Part shown: positions 40,001 through 55,000 of the stretch, one piece after another
How positions within the stretch are numbered: position 1 is the first letter of the stretch
Layout of the letters: each line of letters begins with the position of its first letter
DNA from: Setophaga petechia
Lineage: Eukaryota > Chordata > Aves > Passeriformes > Parulidae
Assembly: GCA_024362935.1 (NCBI GenBank)
Contig: JANCRA010000175.1
Coordinates: 124,001-188,000, forward strand
Reading direction: 5' to 3'
Length of the DNA stretch: 64,000 nucleotides
Position numbers and translations under genes: made by a program
Notes under the pieces: generated by a model
What the model was told of the DNA's origin: nothing
Database searches by the model: none
The model's input: only the letters and a program-made list of their open reading frames with translations

Positions 40001-43000
40001 CTCCTCTAAGCATTGCTCTGAAGTCAGGAAAACTCTTTTCTTCTTGATTAAGGTCAAAAATTCTCTCACCAAAATCTTAATTTAGTCTTGCTCCATTACC
40101 AAAACAAGCAAAACTGACTGAAATTTTACCAGGGTCTTCTCTCTTACAGGGAGGCACCAACCACATGACCACTTCATTTTCCAGAGCACAACTTGTGAGC
40201 TAATTGGGGGCAGTAGCCAGCAGAGAGCTGCTGATGTTAATCATGTTTACATTCCATTAAAGCTTCTGAAGGCAAAGTCTCATCTGGCAAAATAACAGAG
40301 ATTGCCTCCTCATGGCTCTTCAACTGTGCAAAGTTCAAGAGCATTAATTATTCTGGGGCTGTGTCCCACGAGGAGCAATAGGAGTTGAAATGCCATGGAA
40401 ATCCTGAAAAATGCAACTTTCTGGAGGCAGGCAAAGCCAGCAGCACTGCTGGGGCATCTTCTGCAGATTCAAATGCTCTCCCACCCTCCCAAAAGGGAAT
40501 AGCAAGGCAAATACTCCAACAGAGTGGGACCCTGGGAACCACTTTCTCTTCTGCCTGTGAAACATGAGCAGATATTTTTTGTTGCTGCTGTTTAAGAGTA
40601 TGTGGAATACATTCTCATCTGTAACATGGTCCTACCAATAAACTTGAAATCTATTGCCTAGAAAGTTGGCATTTCCTGTTCAAAGAAGACTCCATCCTTC
40701 CTCAGAATTTTTCCTTGCTGTCTCTCCATGTCAGATGGAATGAGAAAGAAGCAAAAAGTTTCACCATCAAATTATACAAAAAAAAAGACACACTGTTTTT
40801 CAGCAAGACACTGAGCTCTGAGGAGCACTGCCAGTTTAGGCACATTCAGGTAATCAGAGCATGTGCAAGAGTGACTGGATACTTCAGGTGTTGCCTGACA
40901 TCTTAAAGTTGAACAAAGCAGTTTCAACCCTGATAAACAACAGATTTTCCATGGTAGGCAATTATACTTGGTTAAAAAAATAAGTTCAATTTGACTTTCA
41001 GATAGGAGATTACACCAAATTTTTACACTTCTTTCAGAAATAGTGCTTAATGTTAAGTCTCTACATGGTAAATGTTAAAATGCCTCTTCAGTTCCAGGTG
41101 CTGAAAAATGTTTCAGCACAACCAGGAATGTGCAGCTGATTTAATGCAAAAAAGCACAGAACAGAAGAAAATAGAGGAATTTATCTGTCTTAAAAATAGA
41201 CTGGTACACTTAGGGAAGAAATAGTTAACTCTGCCTGTTGTCATCAGGAACTGCTATAAATGTTCTCTATACAGAGCTCCAGGGGCCCAGGACACCAACA
41301 ACACACTTGGGTAACTTCATCTTAAATCTGCTGTGGTACTGAGCACCTGGGACAAGCACAGAAAGAGGAAAATGAAGTTCAAGTTCAAGATGGGAGCACA
41401 GGGAGGTGCTGCTTTTTAGCTGGATACTAAATTGTGGTCCAGACTGGCTTTTTTAATAAAAATTTTAAAAATTTTTATAAAAAAATTTTTATAAAAATTT
41501 TATAAAAACTGAATTTTTTTATAAAAATAAGAAAACTCTGAAACCTTCAGCTAAAACATGTCATTTCCAAATGCACTGATTTTAATAATTTTAAAGTTTG
41601 CCTTTTAAATTTAGTCTCTATTTTAAGATAATATAGTCCTTCTTAAAAAAAAAAAACAAATCTATGTGTTCTCCATATTCAATTGAAGCAAAAAGCTACC
41701 TTGCTTTTTTTTTGAGGTGGAGGTGAAGATCTACGATCTCCTTTTCTTTTGGAAGGACTCCTGGATCTGACAAGGGATGCATCTTCTGGGTAATCCTCAT
41801 CAGAGGGACCTTCAGAGTCAGACACTTCCTCTGCCTCACCAACATAGTCCTCCTCCATCCTCAGCATGCTTTGCTCAAGTGTTCCAACTTTCTTATTTTT
41901 TATCAGAACTTTGAATTTTAATGCCTGTAGAAAAGAGGTTTAACAATAGTAACTAGAATTATGTAGGTTTTTCATCTCTTGGTATTATTTAACTCAACTT
42001 CAAAGTTGTTTATTAAGTATAATGAAGTCAGCTTATAAAATGAAGCAAAATAGACATGAATGAGGCAGAAGCCAAAGCCAAATAAACCAAATAGAATCTG
42101 GGGACCAAAGTACACAACAGAATGTGACTATCTAACCCCATGACAGGAAAAAAGGCTCTGCACCACAGGCACACAGATGCTGAAACTATGAAAACATAAA
42201 AGTAGGAAGTAAGAGCCAAAGGTGATAGCCAGGCAAGATGGAGAAGCTATATTTTTCAGTATGCCTAAATATCCTTTATATATATATATATATATGTGTA
42301 CTTAAAGACATGTCTGATGTTAATTTGGAATGTTTTGATCTATCATTGAGGCTGCAGGAAATTTGTTATTTGATTTTTTGTGCATATCTGTCTGTGTACC
42401 AAATTAAAAGTTTTTTTATACCTTGTGTTCTTTATGCTGATCTTACCTGGTCAGGGAAATAAGAGTTTGGTGATTTTTGCCTAAGCAGTTTCTCCATTTA
42501 TAAATGGACATGTACCAACCTCCATAACATATAATGTAAAGGGGGGAAAGCATCTCTGAATTATATTGATTCTAATAACAGAGCTTTCATCTATCCAACA
42601 GAATTCTTTGAGTATATATTTCACTTCAATTTACAAAATCATATTAATAGTAAAGCTGCTGTTATGTAGCAGACTTACATCTGGACACAGGAGCTGCCAG
42701 TGAGTAACAGGACTTACTATGGCTCTTGAATAAAGTGATCCTTAAAAATATTCCTTAAATTTCCTGTGCTGTAGTGAAAAGGGAGTGTGGCAGGAACAGG
42801 GAACAAATCATTTCACAATAAATGAAAGGTAACTGAAATGCTGTGGTTTAAGGTATAAATATGAAAGGTGTGGATGATGAAAACATAAACCCAAAGTTCT
42901 AGAATGGAAACCAGAGCCATAGGCCAGGACAGAGACATTCCATTCATTCCCATTGCTGCTCCACTGCTCACAATCCCTTTATCACTCAGATCTCAGGCTG

Positions 43001-46000
43001 GTACCTTGCCAGGGTGCCAGTGCAATGAGACATCCCATGCCCAATATCTATCTGTGCCATGCTGCTGGGAGGTTTGATCAGTGTCTCTGCACTGGTGACT
43101 CAGAATGAGGATGCCCTCTAACATTTCCTTCATTTCTTACTGATGCACTCTTTTTTTTTTTTTTCCTGTGATATTTTTAAAAGAATTTCAATGTGATTAA
43201 TGCTACCCATATTTTTTCAGAGTTCTGAATTTTCCTTTGTATGTTTGTTCACATTTCCCAATATTTAAAAGCAATTCTATCCACTTTCAATTTTGTATTT
43301 TGTTATTCAGAAGAAGAGTTAATTCTACAAATGAAAAAAATAAAAAACCTGGTATACAAGGGAAGAAAAAACTTTCTAAGGTTACATTATTGCCCCCTGT
43401 ATGCAAACTTCTTTAAATCAAAAAAGACCATAGAATGAGTGTGTGTAGTTATATAAAAATGGGTCATGATGTTTTAGGTCAGTCTCTAAAATTCTGTTTA
43501 CAAGCTGTTAGCAAAAACGTAAACACCCTGAGGTAGGAGGAGTTTTTTTAAGGGTTTTTTGGATTTTTTTTTACAAAGATAACATTTTTAAATCATGGCT
43601 CATTTTAGAAACAGTCATAAAAAATATCCAGTGATATTTACTATTTTTTTGGCCAGAAGCAAATTGCAATAATAGTTACCCCAAATCGTTGAAAGTGAAA
43701 CATAAAGTAAAAGAATGATATACCAAGGATTTTGTCTGAACTTCAAAGATCTTCCAAAAAACAACAAATGTATGGTTACAAAATCAGTGACTGTGAAATC
43801 TGAGTTCTTTAATTGGTAATCAGCAATGCTAAGCATGTGACACCTTTTTCTCTACAGGTCCAGGTCTTCCAAGAGAGCTGAAAAGCTTTTTAATGAGCTA
43901 AAACTCTGAGCATTCACTAAAACTTCTCCTTTCCAGTTTTATTATGAAAGGCAAAATACGTTAAAAATACATTTGCTGTTTACTTCTATATAAACTGTAA
44001 GCATACTAAAAATTTTAAATATGTAAAACATAAGAGGTCTTCCCTGGAGCATAGTGGGACTTCAAGGCTGGCACAAGCAAAAGCCTCAAAGTACAATCAA
44101 CTGGAACAAGTATTTACATAATTAAATGAACAAAAGTTTTTTCTTTGTGCATTCTGGTTAATGTCATGTACAACACAAATCAGCTGAAGCAATGCCAAGT
44201 TTCCAAGACAAAAATCACAAGCACTTTGGACCAAGAAAATCCACCTATTGATCACTGTGATTATGTAATGTAAAATTCAGTCCCCAAAAATGTAAGGAAT
44301 AAACCCTGGATTTGAGATATAAGTATTAAAAAAATAGTAGTTTCTCCTGTTTAAATTTAGTTTCTTGTTCTCCCTTCTCCTCTCCTGACCATCTGTAGGT
44401 GCTCAGTTAGAGGAATATCAAATCCTGAAAATCTCGCTAAATAACGAGGTTAAAAATCTCTTCTGACTTTTACATAATATTCTATTTCAAGAATTGTGTT
44501 GCTGCCTTAAATTCTGATATAGGGTGAAGATGCAACACCTCCTGTGAAGTCTAACACAGGGAAAGGTTTTGAGACAATGACAAGATCTGTTAAGTACAAC
44601 TGTTAAAAAACCCAGACAGCAGCTATCTTTAACAATTCCAGAGAATCACACTTAGTGAAGTGTGAATGGATGTCTTTGTGGCAGCCTTGTAAATCATAAT
44701 TATCAAGATACTTTAAATCAATACTACCAGCAATGTCTGAGGTCTGGACAAACTGATATTAATTATATCAGGAGCAGCATTTTAGCTAGCTCATAACAAG
44801 TTTTCATACAGCACATTTACCCAGTGAGAAGCACCCTATCCTGAAAATTCCACTTCTGTGTTGTGCTCTGTAGTAAACCTCAGGCAAGTCTAATCCAAGG
44901 CTAAACAGCTGTGCTACAGCTGAGATGATATTCTACACAGGCAGCTAAATCCCTGCACGGATTGGAAAGAAATCCAAAGGATGATTGTGGAGAAAGATGG
45001 TTGCAGGTTGGCCAGGATATTACAGCAGCGTGCTCAGAGTCCTCGTGGCACAGATTCCTCAGTGTTCCAAGAAGATACCTTGCCAAACAAACATGATTTT
45101 TAGACACCAGATAAACCATCAGCCCAAGACCTGGCTGGGTGATGATATAAAATATGGCAATGTCTTGCTTTTAGTTGCCTCCTGAAGTTGTTTTGCACTA
45201 CAGGGAAGCTATGAACAGAAAATGGCTGTCACATGTTCACCACATTTCTGGGAAAACCATGTTCCCTCAAGAAGGGTGCAATGCCTAAAAATAGTGAAGG
45301 AATTAGATGTAAGTAGATGTAGATCTGTAAGTACTCAGTACAGCCTAGAGATTGCAGAAATTTTTTGAGAAACAATACTGATTTATATTCTTTTTTAGGT
45401 GATCACCAAGACGTACCACATTCTCATATCTTTCTTCTTATTTTTGTAAAGAATAGATACCATAGGCTGATTGAAAGGCAAAAGAGTGATTAGAAATGTT
45501 TTGACTTGCTAAGAAGCAAAGACATGTCTGATGCAAAAACTTGGTCAAGATATTTGCATATTTATAATTGCCAAAATAAATAGGAATTCCTCTCATAACT
45601 GAAGCAACAGAATTAGATATGCTAAAGCAGGCTTGATCTTGAATTTCTCCATGAAAACACTCACTGTGTAGAGAAAGCTCCTCTCTATATTGAGTAGAAA
45701 AAGGTGAAGAAAAGTGGGAAGAATGAGTCCTGGTTTATGGGGTGAGCTGGTTTTCCCCATAATAGCAGAATTTAAAATGTCCATAGCCCATAATGTTGTA
45801 CTGGAGACCTTCTATTGATCTTTCTCAAGGAGATCATTAAATAGATCCTTTTATGTGGACACCACAGGTTTAACAACCATAGGAAGCCTTGCAATCCTGG
45901 CCAGAAATGCTTGTGAATCACCACAATACAGTAATTGATCTTGCAGCTGTGTGGTAAACATTAAAGACAACTTGTAAAATCACAGTAGCTGCCACTTCCC

Positions 46001-49000
46001 ATTCAGTTAATCACACATCAATTCCAACTTTGTGACAGGAAACCTGCAAATAATAAAAGTTCCCTCACTATCTGCTATATATATCCTGTCAGCAGTGTAA
46101 GGCAGTTCAATGCACCACAATGCAAAATAATTGAGGAACAAACCTTCATCAAAGCAGTGTGTTTACATTCTTTTCTGGGTTACATTGGATGCCTACATGT
46201 TTCTTTCAATTGCTGTCAAATTTCTTAGAGAGGAAGGACGCAGCAGGGTAAGTAAAACCTTATCTCTTCTAACATATATTTTAACACAAATTTTTGATAT
46301 TTTCTAAGTTCATCTATGAATTGCTGCCAAAGACATTTCATTCTTTCAATTTGTATCAGCACATCACCAGGAGTGCTGGTGCACCCAGCAGGGATGTCTG
46401 GCACCAGTCAGTGCTGCCACATCTAATTTAGTGCAGGAACTGACTCAAAGGACCTGATATTCCAGGGAATGTTAGAGGAAGCTCATGAAGTCTCTTTAGA
46501 AGCACCATGATGGCCAAGACTGGGGACAGAGAATTGTATCAGGTCTGCTGCTTTGGGTGGCAAAACACCTGCTCTGAAAGAGGTAGGATAGATGGGTGAA
46601 GCTTAAGGGCAGCCTCAGTTTCTCATGGGATAAGGTATGTGTGAAAGAAAGAAACAGAGCAAAAGTCTTCTCTTTCCTCCATATGAAGAGGAAGAATTGT
46701 GTGTTGAGATGCTACAGAATGCAGGAATTGCAGGGAGTTAACAATATCAATACAGTCAGCTGGAAGAGTGAATATATGACTGAGGGCAAAGAATTAAAAA
46801 AAAAAAACATTCTTCCTGAAATTTTCTGGGGTTTGTTTTCCAGATGAAGCAAGTGTTGGGAAAAGCAGAGACAAGAAGTGTTCAGTGATCTTCCTCTTTT
46901 ATTTTCTGGCCCTCCATGTGATTTTCACTTTGAATTACAATGGTAGGAGACCTCATTGCAAGGTGGTCCAAGGAACCACCTGAGTGGGTTTGTTCCTCAT
47001 TTTAACCTCCTTCCACACACACAAAATCATCTCAGTGGACAAAAATATAGCTCAAGATCTACTTAAAGAAGGAAGTAGAAGATTGACCATATTAGAGAAG
47101 AGAAAATAATTTCCATGGAAGCCTCCAAAACCTAAAAGGAACCTGTAATTGGGAAATGTTTCTCTGAAGTGTTGTGATAAACTGTGTGGTTTCCCACCTC
47201 ATGTACACACAAGAGAACCATCTAATTCTGATCTTGAAGAAGACTGAGATGGCTTTTTCCCTATTCTTGCTCATGCTCCATCTTGACAAAAGTGGAACAG
47301 TAAATTATATGTATATATATAATATATACATATTATATTATATGTATATATAATATATACATATTATATATAGGTGACAGGGGTTTTTTTCCACACTAAC
47401 TGAGAATCCTTCCCACAAAGAGCATTTTAAATTCATCATTTATGATTCTGTAACATCTCCTTTGCACAGCTTAAGCAAAGCAGTCTGAAGACTAAATTCA
47501 GAATTTGGCTTTCTAAAATCATAATAAATTTACCCAGGCCTTGCAAATGCACAAGGTCCCAAGCTTTGAAGATGTGATGTCACTAAACCCCTTTTAAACA
47601 TGGACCAAAAGCTGTTCTTCAAAAGGATGCCAGCCAAAAGTCAAGCTGACCACTGAATTTACAAATTCTGTCCTAGCTACATCTTTCCATTGCTAGGTAA
47701 AATCCTACTGATTTTTCTAACATGCTTGATAAGTACATCTAGGAGAAATGGAGACGATCCTAATTTATGTTCATTCTGAAGATGATAATTTATTAAATTC
47801 AAACTTTTGTAACCAGCTGAGGACAGTGGTGGTATTTAGGTGATCCTTACACCTTGCACAGATGGGAAATACGTCTCACAATATTTTAATTTGTTAAAAG
47901 TTCAGGAGAATGAATCTGACCTGACAGCATTTCCATACTTTCAGACCCAGCAATCCATTTTCAGGAAAAACTGACTCATGAAAACTCTAAGCTATGGAAA
48001 TATAAAGTATGAATTCCTTGTATCACAGTAACCATATGGTAAGAGACATAAATCATAGACAGTAATATTTTTAAGTGATTCAGTGATTTTGTGCTTGCTT
48101 CAGAGGGTGGATGATCTTTGGACATCTCCTACACTGAATCCAGCCATAATCTGAGAAGCTTTAAAACAAGCCCTCCTGTTTGGTAGAGTTTCTATTTTTT
48201 CCTAATTGAAAAAGCAGTTTTTAAGGTTTCAAATTGTATTGGACACCGTGAGGTAAAAAAATATAATGCTACAATAAAAATAAAAGGCGGATAAATGTGA
48301 ATATTAAATAAATTTATAACAACATTGTTATGGAAATATAAGAATATGGTAATACTTTAACACATCTTCTGGACAGAGTGCTTCAAAAATATTTTTCCTT
48401 GACAAATCCTTTGAAAATTGCAACCTTTTGTGTGCTGTTTTTCCTTATGACAGTGTTCCTCCCCACATTTTCATTTGCATTTTTTTAGCTACTGTAAAAA
48501 AAAAAGTGTAAAATATAGCTATCACTAGCAACACTGACAAGCCTTAATAAGAATTTTGCATATATGCATGTATTTGTGCTACAAGACATTTTAAAAAAAA
48601 ATTGTCCCTGAAAAAAAATTATGTGCAAAGACTGGAACAGTGGAAATTTATTTGTTTTAGCTTGCAATAAAATTTTCAACACCCATCTAATTGTCTTTTC
48701 TGAGTTCATATCCCAGGGGTCTCAGGCCACCAGCTGAGGAATGCTGTCTTGGGGAGAAACACACTGAGAAAGAGAATGGCTTTGCTGCAGCAGAACACCA
48801 AGAAAAAGCTTCATTATCCCTGTTACTGACAAAAAAAGTGCTGGTTCAGGTTTCCATTTCAATAACAAGTTTAAATTTCAGGAATTTCCTTCAATTCAAG
48901 CAAGAAAAAGTAAATCAGCAGATAACAGATACACCAACATGTGCATCTTTCCATGGGGCCTTTCTCTGCTGTGTAAATTTTTTTGTTACTAACTGAAGTC

Positions 49001-52000
49001 TACTTCTGACACCAGATGTGATCCATAAATTCAGTCCCAGAGGATTAAAAACAAAATAATGAAGAACCCCACAATATTTTCCATTTCTTTTATGGAGAAA
49101 AATGAGAACTTATTACCTCGGGAGAAGGCAGTCGTGTCATTTCTACCTGACCCCCAAGGGGTGCAGACAGAAGTTTGTCACCCAGAACAGTTTTCATGCA
49201 GGTTGCCATCACTTCCTGCTGTTTGGGGCTGCAGTGGTTCTCCAAAGACAGTACAAGAGGATAGGGAGATGACTGGAAACATAATTTTGGGATTTTATTA
49301 TTAATAAATAAAAATAAGAATACTTGCTTTTCCAAAATATCTTACAGAAGTCCCCTCGGTAATCTGAATTTACCTTCATTTTCAAAGCATGCAGAATGTA
49401 GATCAGTTTATTCAGGTTAGGAAGACAATAAAGAAGCTCACATTTGTGGAAAAGAGAAAGCACAATTGAAGAAGAAAAAAATGCACCTTCAGAAAGTTAA
49501 AGCAGAGCTGGACATAGGCAGAGGTGTAAAAAGAAATGCTTTGTTTTGTTTTCAAAAGGTAAAATCAAATTCTAAAATTAAAATTGACAACATAAAACAA
49601 GAATAAATGTCTTTTGTTTTAGTTTATGACAGATGTTTCTGGATTACTTTTCAAGCTGATAGTCTCCCCAAAGCTTGTTCAGATATGATTGCTTCTGCAA
49701 AGACAAGCCATGCTTTTTTTTTTATTTTTAATAATACCATAAACATTTCTAGGGACAGTCTACACTTTACTCATCACAGTACTCAAGCAAGGGTAATTGA
49801 GTAAAAATTAAAGGTAAAAGATGAAAAGGGGAAATTGAGTAAAACTTAGATAATAACTCAAAAGAAACACAGCCATTTAAACATATAAATAAATCTCAGA
49901 AGTTGCCAGTAATATGGTGGCTACCAAAACCATAGTCTGAATGAAATCTTTGCTCAGGCAGGACCTAAATTATAATTTTAGTAAGGAAAACACCATTTTA
50001 TTTTCTCCTGTCTTTACATTTTGTCCCATGAGCTTTTGTTAAGAGAAGCAGAGCTCAGCCTGCATGGACAGCTGGTACCAACCATTACCTGTTGTGATTT
50101 TATCATCTCATTGGCACCTGGGCTTGAGAAATGAAGTTTTCATTAGAGTTAAGCACAACATGTTCTGTATTAGCAAAAATAGCAGAGTTATATCCAATGA
50201 GTTTTGAAAAACAGTGGAATAAAATATTGGTTTTAATTTTACTTTTAAAATCAGAGATGAATTAAATTGTATATAGAAAACAGAACAGAAAAAACATAGC
50301 TTTCATCAGCACTGAGAAGGTTATAACACATATGTGTAAAAATCCATGTAAATTTATGATTGTGGATGTATAAATTCACACACATAATGCTGGCCTGATT
50401 CTGAGATTTATATTAATAGTCATACAGCACTTCCTTTGAGCAGGAGTTTTGCCAAAAGCCTATAGAAAAGCCTGAGACAGTGCCAAAAACTCTCCAGATT
50501 TCAGTGTTTTTCCAGAGATAGGAACCTTGCCCTGTGAGTCACCTGACCAAAAAAATCAGTAGCTGTTAACATTTATCAACATCCAAAATAAAAAGAGAGG
50601 AAATGAAAAACAAAATCTCAGATTCATCTATTATCTAAAATTTTTGTCTATTTCATAAATTCCCACATAAGATATAAGACAGACTGATAGCAGCAGAAGA
50701 ACAAGTGACACAAAAACCTTTAAAAGATGTAAAAAAGGAGAAAAACATCAGACCAATTCTGAAGTAGCTCTTGAATTTATATTCAATCCTTGTTTAAATG
50801 ATCTCAGGTGAGAATTACACCTAAGAAGCTGAGTAAGATCACCTGAATCCTTTGCACTAAGTTTGCTGTATATTCTATCAGGAAAAATGATTATGATTCC
50901 TTTAAAAGTTTTTCAAATACATTAAGAATACATAGCACAATTGCTCTGTAATTAATTTTAACAATGCCTACTGCTACAGGCTCTGTTTCATATTTTTGTA
51001 ACCCTGGAGAATCTATAAGAGCCACATCCCTGGCTTACTCAAAGCCCCCATCCCAACTTATTTGTGCAGCCATATATCTCTACATACCATAAATGCATAC
51101 TTGTCAATCACATGAATCACAGAACGAAATGGGATTTTGCTGGTTAAAGTGTGACCATGATACACAATGGGCTCATTGTTGTGGCCATCCCAGCAGTCAA
51201 TCTCCAGGCAACGACATCCTTTCAAGAGAGCACTAAGGAAGAACAAGAGAAATCATTTCACAGCCAAAAGAAAGGTATCACACTTTTCTATACTAGTTGC
51301 TGTATTTCTGATTACAAGTACAGTGATTAATTACAGGAAAACCACCTCATCTTCATCATAAATAAAAAGAAATCCCACAGAATTGTACATTTATGAGACA
51401 GATATACTTTCTGTTGTTTATTTTAGGTGTGTTATGTAATAAACTTTATTAAAACATTAAAAAATATGGGATTACCCGAATTGTCTTCTTTAAAAGACTA
51501 AAAACAAGGGTCACAGATTTCAATAAAGGAATTTTGGAATAAAGACAAATTTTCACTTAAAACAAAAGAATAAATATTTTAAATGGTCTTTTGTGTTACT
51601 CTTCCAAACTTGCTTGCAATTTTGAGAATGCCTGTATTTAAAAATCCATCGTACTTAGAGAATCAGGTTGCACTTGATCTTTACATAAGTCAGTTCTCCC
51701 CAGCCCACATTTCTAAGAGGCAGTGCTAAAGTTTCTCAGGCACCTTGACGTTCCTGCTTTAATTTTAATATCTTAGTGGCATCCCTTAAATTCTTAGGTT
51801 TCTAATATTTGACTTGCAACTAACTGAAACATTCCTTATAAACCGTTTTACTTAATTACCAATCTGTCTTTTACACGCTGCTTTTCACACATTAACAATA
51901 TGTCAAATATGCCTCTAGCTGATTTTAGCATTTTCCTCACACAAATAATAGATAAAGAGGAAAAGAGAGGGGGCTATACCCTCTTTGCAGAGCAATGCAG

Positions 52001-55000
52001 CATTCACATATTGGAATTTTAAATACTGGTAATAATTCAGTATTGTTTCTGATAGTTGCAGGTCACTATAGAACATTGAGAGAGCAACCAAAAAAAAAAG
52101 AGTTCAGATAGATGATGATCCCAACTGCTTTCTCTTCACTAAAGCAGTACCAATAATAGGAATTCTAGACACAGCTGTTCCTAATTCTTAATATATCCTG
52201 CCCTCAGTGTTGCCTTTGTTAGACAATGCATTTCCATCCTCCCTGCCACCCTGGTCCTCATCCTCCTGAGTCACACACTGCACAGGTTCCTCCCCTGCTG
52301 GCTGCCTCAATGCCCACGTTTTGTTGTTTTTGTTGTTTCTACACTGCCCACACACACTGACCACGAAGTTCCTAACACAGAAATACTCCAACACACCTCC
52401 TCTATATTGAACAGATCAGAGCTGGCCCAGGATTTTTACCTTTCTTTCAGGGAGTTATTTATTTTTGCACGGTGTGTTGAGATTAAAAACTGATTTAATC
52501 ATGTACTGTACACCATACTATAGATTTCATTTGCTGCAAGGTTGACTTTCTGAGATGTAAGTGGAAAAAATAAATTGTTTCCAGACTATGAACAGATGGT
52601 TTGGCAAATATATTGAAAAGTGTGCACATAAAATAAAATACTACTCTCACATTTTCAACTTGTATCTTTGATGGCTTTGTCCCTTACTGCCAAGTACGAT
52701 TGCATGTGACTTAGCATTCATTTCAAAAAAGCCAAATATTTAAAATATTAAAAAACAATGTCTAAATACCTGGTATATCCCCATAAATGACTGGGTCCCA
52801 TGAGCTGGTCAGCTATCAAGTAGGTGTTGTGAGAAGATGAAATAAAATAGTCACACAATGGCTGGGTCATGTCTTGATAGATGCTCTTGTGCTGGTTTTT
52901 AAATATTGAACATTCATCAGAGTTCATGTACCTTATAAACCCTTCAAATGACAACTGCCTTCTCTTCCTCACTGCACAAAAACAAAAGGAAAAACATCTC
53001 TGTCAGGAAGCCACTCTGATGGTTGTATCTATGTCCTTTCTGAAATTTTTAATAGCCAGTTCTGAACACTGCTGAAGGTTATACAGCACAGCACTTTCCT
53101 GCAATTTTAAAGTTCATAACAAATGTATAAATAACTCAAAAATCAGATCCATATGACTCTGGAGCTGAATTGCTGTGGTTCAAACTTCTGAGAGGAAATA
53201 AATGTTTTGACACTTTTATTTTTCTATGGACAGCAGTAGGAAGAGTTTTCAGTAGTCCTGATTAAATATGAAGTAAAATACTTGTTATTTAATTTGGAAA
53301 GTAACATGACATGCCAGACAATGAGATAAGAGAATCTTCTTTTCCTTTTTAAGAGAACCAGGATTGTTCTTTAAAAGTCACTCAGAAATTCTCAATATAA
53401 TCTTGCAGAAACTATGACTCCTAGCACCAAATATCTTCTCCAAGGGTGGAAAATTTCAAATAAATATTGATCAAATCATGTTTAGAAATATTTGAAATTA
53501 AAATAGCATCTTAACAAAAGAATTTACTGCCCCACACAGATGAATTGCAAATCAAGCTTATTATACTACTGCATTTAAAACAAAATTAACTAATTGAGTC
53601 CATCCCAGTGATAGCCATCCATTTGTTCTGCTTTTGACTGATTTAATGGCAAACAGAGCCATTACCCTGCCAGCTATTGCTCCCAATGCCTGTTTCAAAT
53701 GCAGTCATTTTGCAAATGATATCATCTCAAAAGTCAGCTTTGTTTCAAAAAATAGTTTGAATTAGTGAGGGATTTTTCCCAGTTCTACTCTAAAATAACT
53801 TTATTGTCACCACAGCATGCCAGTAGTGAACAAGCAGTAAATAATCCAAGATTATTTCATGCTAACAATAACTTAGAAATCAATGTATACAAACTTGAGG
53901 ACTGGAAATATGTGCAGGAAAACCCCCTTTTCTGCCCTGGTAACTCTTACTACAGCTGTAAGAATCAGATTGCACAAGTTAGAATTGCTATTATCAATCT
54001 TTGAGGAGTGACAGAGTGAAAGTTTTACACCTGAATGAGAATTTACAGAAAATAATTATTTCTCAATTACACAGGTCTTTGAACTAGAAAACTTGCAATG
54101 TTTTACAATGATAAAGAAAAACAGAAGGCCACACAGACATCAAACATACATTCACCCCATCACTGTTATTCCTACCAGAAGTCTTTCTGAAATTATTCTC
54201 TGAACTTCCATTCATCAAGAATCCACAGACAACCCAGTAAAACCATTTCAACAGCTAAATAACCTCATTGTCAGGAAATTTTCCATAATTAGGAAACTGA
54301 AGTTTACCCTGAAACTCCTTTGCTGTCCAAAATATTTGTTCACTTTGTTATTATTCCTCTCCTCTTTTTCCACACTTTCACTGATGAAAACTGCTCTTGC
54401 ACTTCCCTCATTCCAGTGCTTTCCATAAAAACAAATCCAAGCCAGGGCATCTTTCTGTTTCAGATTTCTGATAATTTTCATTTTTCTGCTATCCACCAGT
54501 GCTGTTAATCTTTCTTAGGAGAAAACAGGAAACTGCTACTCACCTTTACCATCTTAGAAGAGTTTACATTTTTATTATTTGCTCCATTTTTTTTTCTAGT
54601 AACTGACAGTGTCTAGTTACTTGGGTATTCTCTTTCTAAAATAGATATTACATTTGATCTTTTCCAGTCTTTCAATTCATCATTCATTTACCCCCTATTT
54701 TCAAAAGTAACCTTTGACTTGTATTAGCCAAACTTGTTACACTCAATTTTCTAAGAACTTGGATTTATCAACTTGTCTTCGCTGACCTGATTACATAATT
54801 TAAGAAGTTCCTCCCCTGTTTCATCCATATTTTTGACTGAGATCTTACTCAGATTAATAATATTAATAATATTACAGAGGAATTTCTTTGGTCTTTTAAC
54901 TAAGAGATTTGCAGGATGATTTCTTGCCACCCTGATGCCTCTTGAAAAGAGTGTTCTAATTAGTATCATGACTTAGATTTATCCACATGCCCATGTTATA

